A stretch of 64,000 nucleotides of DNA from Tolypocladium sp. Sup5 PDA-1 (lineage: Eukaryota > Ascomycota > Sordariomycetes > Hypocreales > Ophiocordycipitaceae): positions 558,001 through 622,000 of the forward strand of contig JPHH03000001.1 of NCBI GenBank assembly GCA_000750105.3, in the 5' to 3' direction. Below the pieces are notes generated by a model. It ran no database searches. It was not told the origin of the DNA and worked only from the letters and a program-made list of their open reading frames with translations. Position numbers and translations under genes: made by a program. Positions within the stretch are counted from its first letter, which is position 1; the number at the start of each line of letters is the position of its first letter. Of the stretch, positions 11,731 through 22,266 are shown piece after piece.

Positions 11731-13317
11731 TCACGACACTCCCAGGATCAAGCTCTCCAGCATGCCCCCCGTCTGGCACGCCACCTGCGCCCGCTCAACC
11801 TCCACCTTGACCCGCCGGTGGAGCGTCCGGAAGCCCTCGTGCAGCTCCGCCGACCCGCCGACGAACTCGGCGTACAGGTCCAGCAGGTGCAGGCCGACCT
11901 CGACGCAGATGCTCACGTAGCGCGGGTCGCAGATGTGGCTGCACACCCACTTGATGACGGGCTGCACGCTCTGCTCGTCGCGGCCCTCGAGCGCGTCGCG
12001 CATCGCGCTGCGGTGGCGCAGCGCCAGCAGCAGGTTCAGGATGTTGAGGGGCGAGTGCTCGATGGACTGCTTGTCGAGGACCTGGTCCAGCGCGCGGGCG
12101 TACCGTCCGTGGCGGAGGTCGGCCTGCCAGGGGCGCTCCCTTTTCTTGACGGCGCGCGGCTCGTTGGCGATGACGACGTCGGGGCCCTCGCCTACGAGGT
12201 CCAGTCTGCTGGCGGCCTCGATCCTGCGCTTGCGTTTCGACTTCTTGGCGTCAAAGGCGCCGATGTTGCCGCCCAGCAGCGCAGCCATCTCCTTCTCGCG
12301 CGCCTTGTCCTTGGTGGCCTCGGGGCCGGTGAGGCGCGTCCGCACGCTCAGCACACCCGACTGCATACCGACGGCGAGGTGGCGGTCGGTGGACTCGGCG
12401 GCGTCGCTCGAGGGGATGACGAGGACGGACAGGACGGGCGACTGGTACTTTGTGCTGTTGACGACGTTCCAGCCCGTCGTCTCAAACACCTTGACGTGGC
12501 CCTCGAGGCCGCCCGTGACGAGGCGCTGGCCGTTGGACGCCAGGCTGAGCGAGGTGACCGTCTTTTGGTGGTTGGTGATCATGTGCAGCGGCCGAGCGGC
12601 CACGAGGTCGAGCACACTGACAGAGTTCTCCGCCGCGGCCAGCACCGTCGTGCCCGAGGGCAGGGAGAGCACGGCCTCGACGGGGCCCGCGTGCTTGAAC
12701 GTCATGACGGCCGAGCTGTTCCCTATACGCGGATCCCACAGCTTGACCGTCGAGTCGTAGCTGCCCGACACAATCATGTTGGACATGGTGCCGGGCATGA
12801 AGTTGGCGCAGCGCACGTAGTCGCTGTGGCCGACAAACGTCGCCGTCGGCTCGCTGCTCGGCAGGTCCCACAGCCGGACCGTCCTGTCGTCGCTCGCGCT
12901 CAGCAGCGTCGTCAGGTCCGTGGGCGACCACTTCGTCGTCCACACGGGTTGCTTGTGCTCCGTCCACGTCTTGAGGATGGCGCGCGAGTTGACGTCAAAC
13001 ACCTGCATGCGGCCCGAGTCGTCGCCAGCCACCAGCACCTTGCCGTCGCGCCGGAGCTCGCCGCTGCGCGCCACGTCGCCGAAGCGCGTAATGGTCTTGA
13101 CGAGCTTGCGCGTCCGGTTCGAGAAGATCTGCACGCGCGTGCCCGTCGTCACGGCGAAGACGTCGCTCGTGCACGAGATGTGCGTCACAGGGTAGCTCGT
13201 CGGCGACGGGATGAGGATCTGGTTCTTGAACGTTTTCCAGTAGCGCTGCTCAGCGGTGACCGGCGACGGCCCCGAGGGCAGCCTGAGCTGTGGGAGAGGT
13301 CCCACGGGTGCTGCCAT
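11731..13317 (-). CDS. UTP15: U3 snoRNP protein UTP15 (WD40, SSU processome)
   Basis: Single-exon gene for about 528 residues. UTP15 belongs to the t-UTP/UtpA subcomplex of the small-subunit processome in the nucleolus, which supports pre-18S rRNA transcription and processing. After a Pro-rich start the protein shows the family block around 'RYWKTFKNQ' and a series of WD40 blades, with clear Asp-Asp-Arg-Thr-Val-Arg-Leu-Trp-Asp and Asp-Ser-Thr-Val-Lys-Leu-Trp-Asp strands. The C-terminal third is the helical Utp15 domain, preceded by a basic Lys-Arg-Lys-Arg-Arg patch. I chose the ATG at 13315-13317; an upstream in-frame ATG at 13384-13386 would add 23 non-conserved residues. The length is as expected. 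A long antisense open frame over this gene is a codon-bias shadow. Confidence 0.93.
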   Translation of the reverse strand: MAAPVGPLPQLRLPSGPSPVTAEQRYWKTFKNQILIPSPTSYPVTHISCTSDVFAVTTGTRVQIFSNRTRKLVKTITRFGDVARSGELRRDGKVLVAGDDSGRMQVFDVNSRAILKTWTEHKQPVWTTKWSPTDLTTLLSASDDRTVRLWDLPSSEPTATFVGHSDYVRCANFMPGTMSNMIVSGSYDSTVKLWDPRIGNSSAVMTFKHAGPVEAVLSLPSGTTVLAAAENSVSVLDLVAARPLHMITNHQKTVTSLSLASNGQRLVTGGLEGHVKVFETTGWNVVNSTKYQSPVLSVLVIPSSDAAESTDRHLAVGMQSGVLSVRTRLTGPEATKDKAREKEMAALLGGNIGAFDAKKSKRKRRIEAASRLDLVGEGPDVVIANEPRAVKKRERPWQADLRHGRYARALDQVLDKQSIEHSPLNILNLLLALRHRSAMRDALEGRDEQSVQPVIKWVCSHICDPRYVSICVEVGLHLLDLYAEFVGGSAELHEGFRTLHRRVKVEVERAQVACQTGGMLESLILGVS

Positions 13318-13743
13318 TGTCGCTGCTCGGTGGGTGTTGTTGTCGAATTGTCGTGCCGAGTCCCAAGGATGCTTGCTGCAGTTCATCGGCTTTGATATTT
13401 TTTTTCTGCGATAAAAGATTCAATGCGGTTGGGGCGCGGAAAGCTGCCGCGGGGCAGAGGCCGCCTTTCCCTGTTTGGACTAGCGCCATCTGGCCTCAGC
13501 GACGCTGATCAGCAGCATCAGCGCATCACCAAAGCTTCGTGTAAGAGAGCAAGTCGAGAAATAGGCACATGTTCAAATAAATCCTCAATTTGAATTCTCA
13601 TGCACGTGCTAAATGCTACATGCTGTTCTTGTATGCGTACCAGCTTCCCGCATCGTCTGCCGCGGGTTTAAGCACAAACGCCAGTTTACCCACCCAATGC
13701 CAATGATATATGTACATGCGACTTCATCTTCATCATCTCTCAC

Positions 13744-16502
13744 TCAATATCCCCCCCTGCGTCTGGACCTGCCAGCCCCAATGTCAATCCTCTGCATCTC
13801 TTCCATTAATGCATAGTCCACCCCGCCATTTGCGCCGCTCATCGTCGGCAAGGGGATCTTGGCCGGAATGGGCGGCCCCGAGCCGTGATATGGTGCGTGG
13901 TTTTCGCTGGGATAATCCCATGAGCCTCCACGGCGGGGTCCCTGGCCCCTGGTTGGAGTGTACGGGCTCTGTCTATCCTGGTAGTTATCCGTCGAGACAG
14001 GAGCAAGCGGGCTCGACATGGCCGGCGAAGGGCCTGCCGATGCCCGATTGGCCTTCTTTTGCAGTCGGTTGCGGCCAGTGCTAAGCGGCGCCGGAGGAGT
14101 CCGAGCATCCTCGCCAAAATTGTAGGAAGAAGGTGGCGGTCCCGCACTCGACTGAGGGCGGGCGGCAATGCGAAGGGGTCTCCGGCCGCTGGGGGGCATG
14201 GGCTGGGCTCCCGAAGGAGAAGGCCGCGCGCGAGGCTCCGGAGAAGCTTGCTTCTGGCCGGACTTGGGCTCAGGCTCCGGGGCCCAAGACTCCATCGGCA
14301 AGTGATCCGATGGATCGATTTCTCGCCCATCATGTGTGATGATCTTGTCGTCGGCGTAGGCCCGCTGCGATCCCGGATTGCCGTCCCGAGGCGATGCCAT
14401 GCTAGGGTTTAGCGCGTCGTACGAGTCGGGGCCAAATGGAATGTCGGATGCCCTCCTGTTCTCGGCCGGAGGTGGAGCAGGGCTCACCGACTTCCGGCGG
14501 ATCGCATGCTGCGGATTAGGGTTGGGGGAGACGCCCCTATGTCGCACCAACTGGTTGTCTGGCCCGCCCGAGTATGTTATGGCTGACCGTCCGTCATGGG
14601 AATAGGGAGTGTAGCCCTGAGGAGACGTGCCGTACGACGGCGGTCCTTCGCTCCTGTGGCGACCCCGAGTTGGCGTTGCCACGTGAGAGGGGTATCGGTC
14701 ATGGCGACGTTCCTCGTAGATCTGCTCCGAAATCTCATGTGACAGACTTGAATCCAGACCGGGAGACAGTGAGGCAGGGACCTCTGGAGCACCATAGGTC
14801 TGCAAGGCCCGGCTGTTGCTCGGTTCAAACTCATGTCGAGGACTAGGCCGATGGCTTTGGCCGCTGTACGGCTGATACGACGGGCTGTCCGAGTAGTCCC
14901 TGGCAGACAATGGAGATACCGAAGCTGGATGCCCATTGCGGTCCTGATAAGAGCCTCCGTTGTGCCCAGGAGATTGGCTCATGTAGAGCGGTGACCCACC
15001 GGGAGAACGACTCAGGTTCAGCGGTCCCGGGCTGGGGTTGGCCTCAAACATCATCTCGTCGCGAGAATTCATTCTCGAGCCGCTGTGCCTGTACGGATTC
15101 GCCAGAGGCCCCGGAGGAGATTCAGGGACATCTTCCACTGTGGGCTGCATCGACCGGTACTGCGAGTCGTACGCTGGATCGTACGAGTGGTATCTCGGTG
15201 ACGAAGATTCGTACGGTGACGGGCTATGAGACACGGGAGCATTCGACGCTGGGGGTGCCGAATCATAAGCTCGGAACGTTGGCCGGCCTGGGTAGGAGGG
15301 TGAAGAGTGCCTGTGGGCCTCGCTCTTCAATACGTCATGCCTCATGGGCAAAGACGGCATCGACTTTTGCGGTGAAGTATCGTAACTGCTCCTGTGAACA
15401 AGTTCTTGACCCCCGCTATTGTGTCTCGAGCGATGGGCCGGAGGTGGCGGTGGAGGCCCATCCTCGAACTGCAGAGGCTGCCTCATGTCGTCTCCTGCGG
15501 GCATCTCATGGCGGTGCTCCGGTAGGGGGGAGTGCCTCCGCGGATCCGGCTGATCGTATGGGGAGGCTGGAGCCGCCTGGCTGTATCCAGGCGTGTCGAA
15601 GGATTCTCGAGATCGATGTGCCTGTCGGGGACCGTCCACACGCGCAGTCGAGTATCTGGGCTGGGGCGAAGGCGAGTAGTGATCTGGGTGTTGCTGAGCT
15701 GCAGGTGGAGGGGGCGTATTGTACTCCACTACCTGCAGTGGCGACTGAGTTGGGACGAATCCCGAATGTGAGACCGACTTCCCGTGAGATCGAGGAGGTG
15801 TTTGCTGGTGGTGCTCGGCCGGCGGCGGAGCAGGAGGCAGAGGCAATGGAGCCTCGCCAGTGACGGGGTCGGACGGCAGCGGCCTCCTCTTGACGGGGCC
15901 CCTTTGGCTCATGGAGCCAGTATCTTGCTCGGAGCCGGTTGGTTGCCTCGTCTTCGCAGCTGGCTTGTCGGGCTTTGGTCGGTTGTCGTAGTATGTGATC
16001 TCGACTCGTATCTCGCCGGCGTATTTGCCCCTGCACGTCAGGCCCTGCCACATGTCGGCTTGGCCGCCGCCCGAAACAATGATGCCCTTGAGGTCTACCC
16101 AGGCCTCGCCAATCAGGTCTGTCTTCTTGTCGTCGGTAAAGATGGAGATCTTCAGCTGGTAGTAGTCGGGCGAGTCGTGCACGGTGAACCGCAGCTCTTG
16201 GTCCCTTCAGATGTCAAGTCAGCTCGAGGGGCTCGTCGATGCAGGCGGGTTGGTCGAGCGACTTACCATTTGGGCGTTTGCCCGCCCCGGACGTCTGTGG
16301 TCGTCTTCTTCGCCTCCTTGCCCAGGCGGGCGGCGCAGTAGGGGTCCTGCTTCCCGATGGTCTTCCTGTTGGGCAGGTTCTTGGCCCTGTCGACGACGGC
16401 CACGAGGGTGCCAATGACCGGGCCGTCGATGGACATGTCCGCAAAGATGCCCGCCGTGTGGCTGCCGTTGAGGGCGTACGACTTGGATTTGGCGGTCGCC
16501 AT
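13744..16502 (-). CDS. C2-domain ingression protein, Fic1/Inn1-like
   Basis: Two exons: 16267-16502 and 13744-16204, separated by a 62-nt GT-AG intron, giving about 898 residues. Residues about 20-140 form a single C2 domain (strands around 'GTLVAVVDRAKNLPNR', 'QDPYCAARLG' and 'YYQLKISIFTDD') with the intron inside it. The remaining 750 residues are low-complexity and rich in Pro, Ser, Tyr and Arg with many PxxP motifs. That layout matches fungal Inn1/Fic1 proteins, which use the C2 domain at the division site and the PxxP tail to bind SH3 partners such as Cyk3, Cdc15/Hof1 and Imp2 during septum ingression. The start is the ATG at 16502; the in-frame ATG at 16538 lies outside the conserved start. 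Orthology is inferred from architecture. Confidence 0.8.
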
Positions 16503-18068
16503 GGTCGGTCCGCAGCAAGCAAGCTCGCGCTGGTGCAACGGGGCAAGCTTTCAAACTCAATGAAATGTTTGTTTACATCGGCATCCGTCGGCGTTGCGGG
16601 ACGATGGCGACAAACGACAGGGAGCGAGTCTTTAAAGGCATGCGACGACGAAGAGAACAATCGAAAACGGCGAATGCGATGTCGTCGAGGGCCGTGACAA
16701 TGGCATGCAAGAAAGAGGACGATGCAAGAGGAAGATGCACGAGGGTGACGCCTTGTTTTGCATGCGCCTGGCTTCGATTCGCCCGACGACGCAACGCTGA
16801 AGCGCTCGTGTGGTTGGGGGCTCCGGATGCGGATCGCCCACGGACTAGCGCGTAGGGCTACGCGGGCGAACTGAACTGCGGTGGCTGGGGGCGCCTGAAA
16901 ACAGGGAGGCTGGTGGCTAGCGAGCCCGATGTTGGTGGAGCGTCCCGGGGTCCAGGGTGTTTCAGCAGCTGCTGGGCCAGCGGTGCAAGGGGCGCCCCTG
17001 GACCAACGGCGCCCCTGGACCAACGTTCTTCAGTGGGTGCCTACAGCGGTCCTTCAGCGGCTTCCCGCCCAGCTGTCCCACGGGCCCAATTGTCGGGCGC
17101 ACGCGATGACCTGATCGGGCCCCCGGAGGAGGCTAAAGCAGGTCCACTGGAGCTTCCAAGATCCCGATGATCCAGCACCCACCCCCCTAGCAACGCGCTT
17201 CCAGAAGGGAGAGTTGTCTGGACAGCGGGCGGAAACCTGAACCCTTTTTCCAAACTAACACCTGTCTGGCTTCAGATTGCGAGTTCCTCGCTGCCCTTGA
17301 CAAGCTAACAGCCGTTGGATCTGCTGTGGCAACCAACGGCCGCCGCTAAGTGCCTATTCCCTCACCAGTCTCACTGCGTTGATCGGCAGCACCGTCTTAC
17401 GAAGCCACAGCTCCGACGGACGGCGTTGACGACGACACCCCACGCCAAGCCCTGGCTGACGTCGCCTCCGGTTCGGGCTCAATGCGAGGAGGATCCATGG
17501 CCAGGGACAGGACGTGTAAAAATAAATCAAAAAGCTTGCGAGTCCCCTCCATAACCGGGGTTGCACTCGTCCCGTCCGATCTGCTACTGGTCCATTTTGG
17601 CCAACTCGGCGAGGAGAGCAGGGATCCAACCTCCAGCACCCCTACGGGTACTTCTCCGGCGTCTCGTCGACAAGCGAACAGCCTGCCACAAGGACCACAA
17701 CTGGGCAGCAATCTTGAAGTGAATTGAGCCGCTGCCAGCGGGCCACCACGTCGCCTGCTTGTCCGAGACAGAAGCCGTCAGGGTCCAGAGGTCCCAATTC
17801 CAGCGACCAGAGATGTCGTCATTGCTTGCCTACATCGCAGTGTCGTGGCTCGTGGACATGAAATCTCAGACTCGGCCGGGGATGGGAAGATGACCTCATC
17901 TCAGCGTTCAGCAGGAGGATCAGTGGCCTCGAGCACCATGCGGATCTCACGGAGAAAAGGCAAGATTCGGACTAACATGAACTGAGGAACTCGATGAAAT
18001 TCATGCAAACACCCCGGCCTGTGTGAAGAATGCATCGAAGGATCTATTTCGGAGTATTGGTATCGTCA
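16503..18068. other. Intergenic region without a supported gene
   Basis: This is the promoter of the C2-domain gene plus further DNA with no supported coding sequence. A perfect 17-bp tandem duplication (unit starting GGCGCCCC) lies at 16991-17024. Open frames here lack recognisable motifs. Confidence 0.5.
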
Positions 18069-18861
18069 TCACCAGTCGCAGCTTTTGGACAGGAGGTCCG
18101 CCAGCTCTTCCAGATACTTCTTGTCCAGCTCATCAAAGCCTTTCAAAGCCGCGCAATCGACGTCGATGATTGCGACGACCTTCTTCGTCCCGCTTCCGTC
18201 CCGATCAGCCAGGATGGGCACCACAATCTCGCTCTTGCTGTCGCCGTCGCAGGCAATGTGTCCGGGGAACTCCTCCACGTCCGCCACCAGCTGCGTGGCC
18301 TGAGACGCAGCAGCCGTCCCGCAGACGCCGCGGCCGAAATCAATGGTTTGACAGGCCACTTTGCCCTGGAACGGCCCGAGGATGAGCTGCGGCTTGGATG
18401 ATGAGGGATCCAATACGTAAAATCCTGACGCCGACTCAGCTTGAGTGTCCCAAGCACGCATACGCCAGATACTCACCAGCCCAGTTCACCTCGTTGCTCG
18501 GTGCGGGCAGAGACTTGTACGCGTGCCATAGCAATGAGGCAGCATTGGCAAGGTTGCTTGCACAATTTGTCAGTATCATTGGACATCCTTCTCGTACAGC
18601 TACAAGCCTTACCACACCTATGTGTAAAACGACGTGTTAGTTGACGCGTTCGAGCATCAAAGCGGGGGTGATACGAACCCAATTGCGCTGATCCGTAAAT
18701 AGCCCTTCGGCCTGGAGCAGGACCTGCTCGTAGGCGTCATCCTTGGTGACGCCGGCGGCGAAGTTGGATGCGTCCGCGTGGACCTGGGCAGCTGTTAGCA
18801 GCAGATACTTCACCAAATCACCACTGTTGAATGTGCGGTTGGTGGTGAGCCGGCGTACCAT
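18069..18861 (-). CDS. Free methionine-R-sulfoxide reductase (GAF domain)
   Basis: Predicted 182-residue cytosolic enzyme that reduces free methionine-R-sulfoxide, an oxidative-stress repair role (yeast YKL069W family). Exons in transcription order: 18859-18861 (ATG alone), 18679-18783, 18613-18617 (5 nt), 18477-18556 and 18069-18424. The GAF domain keeps the three functional cysteines in 'GKVACQ', 'GVCGTA' and 'HIACDG', and the conserved 'ILGPFQGK' and 'SEIVVPI' blocks. Length matches the yeast enzyme (about 180). The first intron (18784-18858, 75 nt) is in frame and has no stop. If it is retained, the protein gains 25 residues after Met. I prefer splicing because it gives the usual short 'MVHADASNF' start, and because a GCTAAC branch and CCCAG acceptor are present. 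The 5-nt exon is required to keep frame. Confidence 0.87.
18613..18617 (-). other. 5-nt microexon (GTGTG) of the fRMsr gene
   Basis: The upstream exon ends with Asn-Trp and the next long exon begins in frame only if five extra bases are supplied. The bases GTGTG are flanked by an acceptor (ACACATAG, with CTAAC upstream) and a donor (GTAAGG). Including them gives Asn-Trp-Val-Cys-Asn-Leu, the same string as at this site in the yeast protein. Skipping them shifts frame. Confidence 0.8.
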
Positions 18862-19374
18862 GGTGTTGGTTGTCGTCCGTTCTCAGTATTATGAGACTAG
18901 CACACCGGTCGATCAGCCGTTTGAGATTCACGGGAGCAGGATGGAGTAGACAATCGCGAATTTCTGACTTCGACGTGGGTTTCTTAGTCAACTCAACCAG
19001 ACGTTACGATTAGTCACCGCATTGAGGATGCGACTCGCGAGCCCACTTGACTCATTGCGTGATCCAGTGTTCCCGTTTAAGCCCAACGGCCTAGAGAACT
19101 TCCTCAACAAGGTGCTATTTAAGAACCGCAATAATTCCGATGCACAGCTCTCTGGGCTAAAGCTTCATACATTACACCTGGGAAGTGGGTTTGCCAAGCC
19201 AGCTCCTCAAATCCGTCTCGATGGTGCTCTAGCAGCGATCTTCAGCACCTATACTTCCATCTGGCCATTTGATCAAAGTTTTCCTCGTCGTCTCTTAGTG
19301 GGCGCTTCCACACCGAAGCGGTTCATTTCTCTTTTCGGCCTTGGAGCGGTCAAGGCCTCCGAAGGTATTGGGAC
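18862..19374. other. Intergenic region between the fRMsr gene and the Ulp1-like gene
   Basis: No supported gene. It holds the fRMsr promoter and the 3' flank of the protease gene. The local composition is more AT-rich than most of the window. A plus-strand frame at 19022-19378 has no recognisable motif. Confidence 0.45.
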
Positions 19375-21792
19375 CTAGTGACGGTTCATGTCGCGACGCT
19401 GTGCCCTCTCCGCTCTAGTTAGAGACGACTGGCCAAGGACCGGCGGAGCTGTAAGCGGCTCTGCATCCTCATGGACTCCATCCCAGCATGTCTGGGCCAT
19501 AAGTCCAGGGTGGACAAGAGACGCATATGTCTGCGACGTGGGCAAAAACGCAACCTCCTTCGGAAATCCGAATAACGGGCCAATGTTATCCATCACGCCT
19601 ATCGTAGTCGCGCGTCCCATGGATCCCAAGCTACTGGTACTGTGCGAGTTATCGTTATTCTTGGTGTAATTAGGGACCTTGATGTCGCCATAGATGCGCC
19701 TGAACCTGGACAGTCCGTTGTAATTCTCAACCACAAGCATGCCATTGTCAAGTTCCAAGTGTGGAGGAGCCTCAACTGGCGAAGGAGGGGGAGAAGGTGA
19801 CGGCTTGTTCCCAGCCCCCTGGGAACGCGTCTCATCCCATAGTACCTTTCTCGTCGTTGCCTCCTTTGGCCCCGCGTCCCGGTTCCGCACATTAGCTGTG
19901 TTGCTGACAATATTTTGGGTTGATGGCAAGCTTGGAGAGCGTCCGAGCCCAGAAGGCAGTATCTCAGTAGAGAGCGATTCGATTGGCACATGGGAAGCGG
20001 GAGCGCTCGGCTCTGGGGGTGTTGGTGATAAACTGGCTCCAATCCCGATAGACTGATGGCGTGAAAAGTTAAAGGTAATGGCAGAACTCTCGAACGCTGT
20101 AACTCTGGACGAGGGTTTCGCAGTCTGTCCTTTGGAAGGTGCTCTATAACCAGCTAGCGTTGTTTTCGGTTTACGCGGTGAAAAAATGAATACTTGCGAA
20201 GCTTCATTTCTTTCCATCTCCACCTTACAAGCCCCATTCTCCGTGAGTCGTCTCTCCCGTGCCTCTTGTAATACTTGAGTACCAGAAGGCACCCATCCAG
20301 GAATACTTCGGCTGGCTTTTGTGTATAGGCGTATTTCCCAAGGACAAGTGAGGACGACGTTATCTTCCTGATGCGGAAAGACACGATGTTGCTTGCAACG
20401 GTTCCCTAGGTCGAGATCCTTCACAGGGCAGAGTCCTTCAAGAGCCGAAAGTGCGTTCTTGGAGAGGGATTGAGAAGTCGGGTATCCAAACAGCTCTTCA
20501 GTTCCATGGAAATCCCATAGCAGTTGTCCTTCCGTGTCACAAGGTGTAAAAAATTGGCTAGTCCGTATTCCCAACTCGTTGACGGCCATCGATCGAAGAG
20601 AAAGTAGAGCCTTTTCCATGAGATCATCGTAGCTCTCACAAGCTCCGTCCATTCCAGGACGATGGAAACACCAGTCCCTCAGGAGGAATTCCTGAAGCCC
20701 CGGGGGCTTTTGCATGGAAAAGGTCGTGTCTGCGAAAAAGCGCACCTGCCCATGCATGGTCTTGATGTCTTCTACCTGGAGACCTACCATGCCTCGAAGG
20801 AGGTGGTGTAAGGCAGTAAGGGCAAGGTACCCGCACTCCCAGCCATGACTTTGTGCAGTTGCGGGTATGAGAAGGAAGGAGAATGTGATGGGATAGTCGA
20901 TACGGTAGAGCATCTGCCGCCATAGCAGAAGAAAGGCTCGAAGTCGCTCTGGCCTCTTATGCTCCCAGGCATCGAAAACAATGAGGTACCCGCTCCGTCG
21001 ATCCCAAACGAAGCTTCCCCAGTGAAGCCGCTCGCAGGTAAGCCCGGATTGATAGTCAATGAGACCGGCATAGAGGCGTCTCTGGTATAGATTTTCGTGG
21101 ATGTCGTCCGGGGTTCTTGTATGTCCGAAGTGGCCGAAGTAGCCTTCCGCTGCTTGATTTCCAGCCCGGAAGAGGTGTGTTTGGGTCGCGTACGCCTTTT
21201 CTGTCATCGGTATCGGCTCAAAATTCTTGTCGACGATTACCGTCATGGCTTCATCTGCGATTGCCACGACATCTTGTATGCTTCTCGTTATTATCTTCAT
21301 CATAGCTGTCCCAGCATCGTTCGACATCCACGCATGCGAACAGACGTTGACCAGAAACTTATGGACGTCGGCGATGTGGTCGCCCCAGGCCGCGCTGGAT
21401 GGGAGGTCTGGCATTGGACACACGTCCGCATAGATTTCGAGGGCTCGAGAAGAATTCAGCCCTTTCTCTGTGATCTGGCGCGGTTTTGATGGCCAGTTCC
21501 TCCTCAAATGGAACCAGCAGGGTTGGAACCCATAGAGCTCATCCAGTGGTTTGTTGACAAAGGCTTCCTCTTCCGAACTGTAGAAACAATACCCCCTTGG
21601 TCTGGGTGCTTCTTGTCCAAGAGGAACTGTTCCCCATCTGCCTTCGAGGGTTTTGTCCTTGCTGTCGTTGGCATAGTCGCGGTAGAAGGCAACAGCGGAC
21701 TCGCGACGAGGTCGCGTCAAGGAGAGCTCTTCAGATGGTGGGCTCATGCTGAGTATTTCGGCGGTTTCTGGGAGAAATCGGAGGTGTTGCAA
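19375..21792 (-). CDS. Ulp1-like cysteine protease domain protein (C48-type)
   Basis: Intron-less frame of 805 residues (790 if the Met at 21747 is used). Residues about 250-330 resemble the catalytic core of the Ulp1/SENP clan: His257 in 'LHWGSFVWD', Asp274 in 'IVFDAW', Gln314 and Cys320 in 'QSHGWECG'. The order and spacing fit His-Asp-Gln-Cys. The N-terminal 240 residues are unassigned, and the C-terminal 250 are rich in Ser, Pro and Thr and probably disordered. Ulp1 enzymes remove SUMO or related modifiers; stand-alone relatives also occur in some DNA transposons. I see no terminal repeats or transposase nearby, so a mobile origin is unproven. The gene is divergent from the small gene at 22267, and a 7-bp repeat lies just upstream. 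Function beyond the fold is inference. Confidence 0.65.
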   Translation of the reverse strand: MQHLRFLPETAEILSMSPPSEELSLTRPRRESAVAFYRDYANDSKDKTLEGRWGTVPLGQEAPRPRGYCFYSSEEEAFVNKPLDELYGFQPCWFHLRRNWPSKPRQITEKGLNSSRALEIYADVCPMPDLPSSAAWGDHIADVHKFLVNVCSHAWMSNDAGTAMMKIITRSIQDVVAIADEAMTVIVDKNFEPIPMTEKAYATQTHLFRAGNQAAEGYFGHFGHTRTPDDIHENLYQRRLYAGLIDYQSGLTCERLHWGSFVWDRRSGYLIVFDAWEHKRPERLRAFLLLWRQMLYRIDYPITFSFLLIPATAQSHGWECGYLALTALHHLLRGMVGLQVEDIKTMHGQVRFFADTTFSMQKPPGLQEFLLRDWCFHRPGMDGACESYDDLMEKALLSLRSMAVNELGIRTSQFFTPCDTEGQLLWDFHGTEELFGYPTSQSLSKNALSALEGLCPVKDLDLGNRCKQHRVFPHQEDNVVLTCPWEIRLYTKASRSIPGWVPSGTQVLQEARERRLTENGACKVEMERNEASQVFIFSPRKPKTTLAGYRAPSKGQTAKPSSRVTAFESSAITFNFSRHQSIGIGASLSPTPPEPSAPASHVPIESLSTEILPSGLGRSPSLPSTQNIVSNTANVRNRDAGPKEATTRKVLWDETRSQGAGNKPSPSPPPSPVEAPPHLELDNGMLVVENYNGLSRFRRIYGDIKVPNYTKNNDNSHSTSSLGSMGRATTIGVMDNIGPLFGFPKEVAFLPTSQTYASLVHPGLMAQTCWDGVHEDAEPLTAPPVLGQSSLTRAERAQRRDMNRH

Positions 21793-21840
21793 AGATTAAG
21801 TGGCTTGGTGTGGATTTAGGCGAGGACGAGGTATGGAGGA

Positions 21841-21870
21841 GGCAGGAGGCAGGAGGCAGGAGGCAGGAGG
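21841..21870. repeat. Short minisatellite, 7-bp unit GGCAGGA x4
   Basis: Four perfect copies of GGCAGGA with a partial fifth lie about 50 bp upstream of the first ATG of the minus-strand Ulp1-like gene, inside its presumed leader or promoter. Confidence 0.85.
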
Positions 21871-22266
21871 GTGGCAACCAGAGGTGAATGAGTTGTCTGA
21901 ACAACAAACGCCGAGAAACTGGCTCTCTTCAGGGAATTTAGTGCTACAATAATTCTCGTGGAGGGAGATCAGGGTGAAGAGGGGCTCCGGTTCAGGGACT
22001 CGAGGCAGTGTAGGCACCTAGTGAATCAGGCGTCCTGCACGAACAAACACCCACGTGCACACCGCGCTTGTCTCTTCTCCTTCCATACCTATTCTTGGAG
22101 GCCCAATTTACTGGCCTTTCTGTGCCGCCTTATTTCTCTCTTCCCACATCCAGCATCAGGTTTTAGGTCGTCCAGTCAACCGAACCATCTTTCGTCACTG
22201 CATCACTCTTTGGCATCTTGTCACTCTTCTTCCGGCCTACAACCTCATCAATCCAATCTTCCCACA

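Noticed and set aside
11671..13395. 574-codon plus-strand open frame antisense to UTP15
   Set aside because: The minus strand encodes a clear WD40/Utp15 protein. The antisense frame has Arg/Val/Ala/Asp-rich composition typical of the reverse complement of GC-rich codons and no domain.
16991..17024. 17-bp perfect tandem duplication as a possible regulatory or integration site
   Set aside because: There are only two copies, no flanking repeats or gene context, and it is most simply a replication-slippage duplication.
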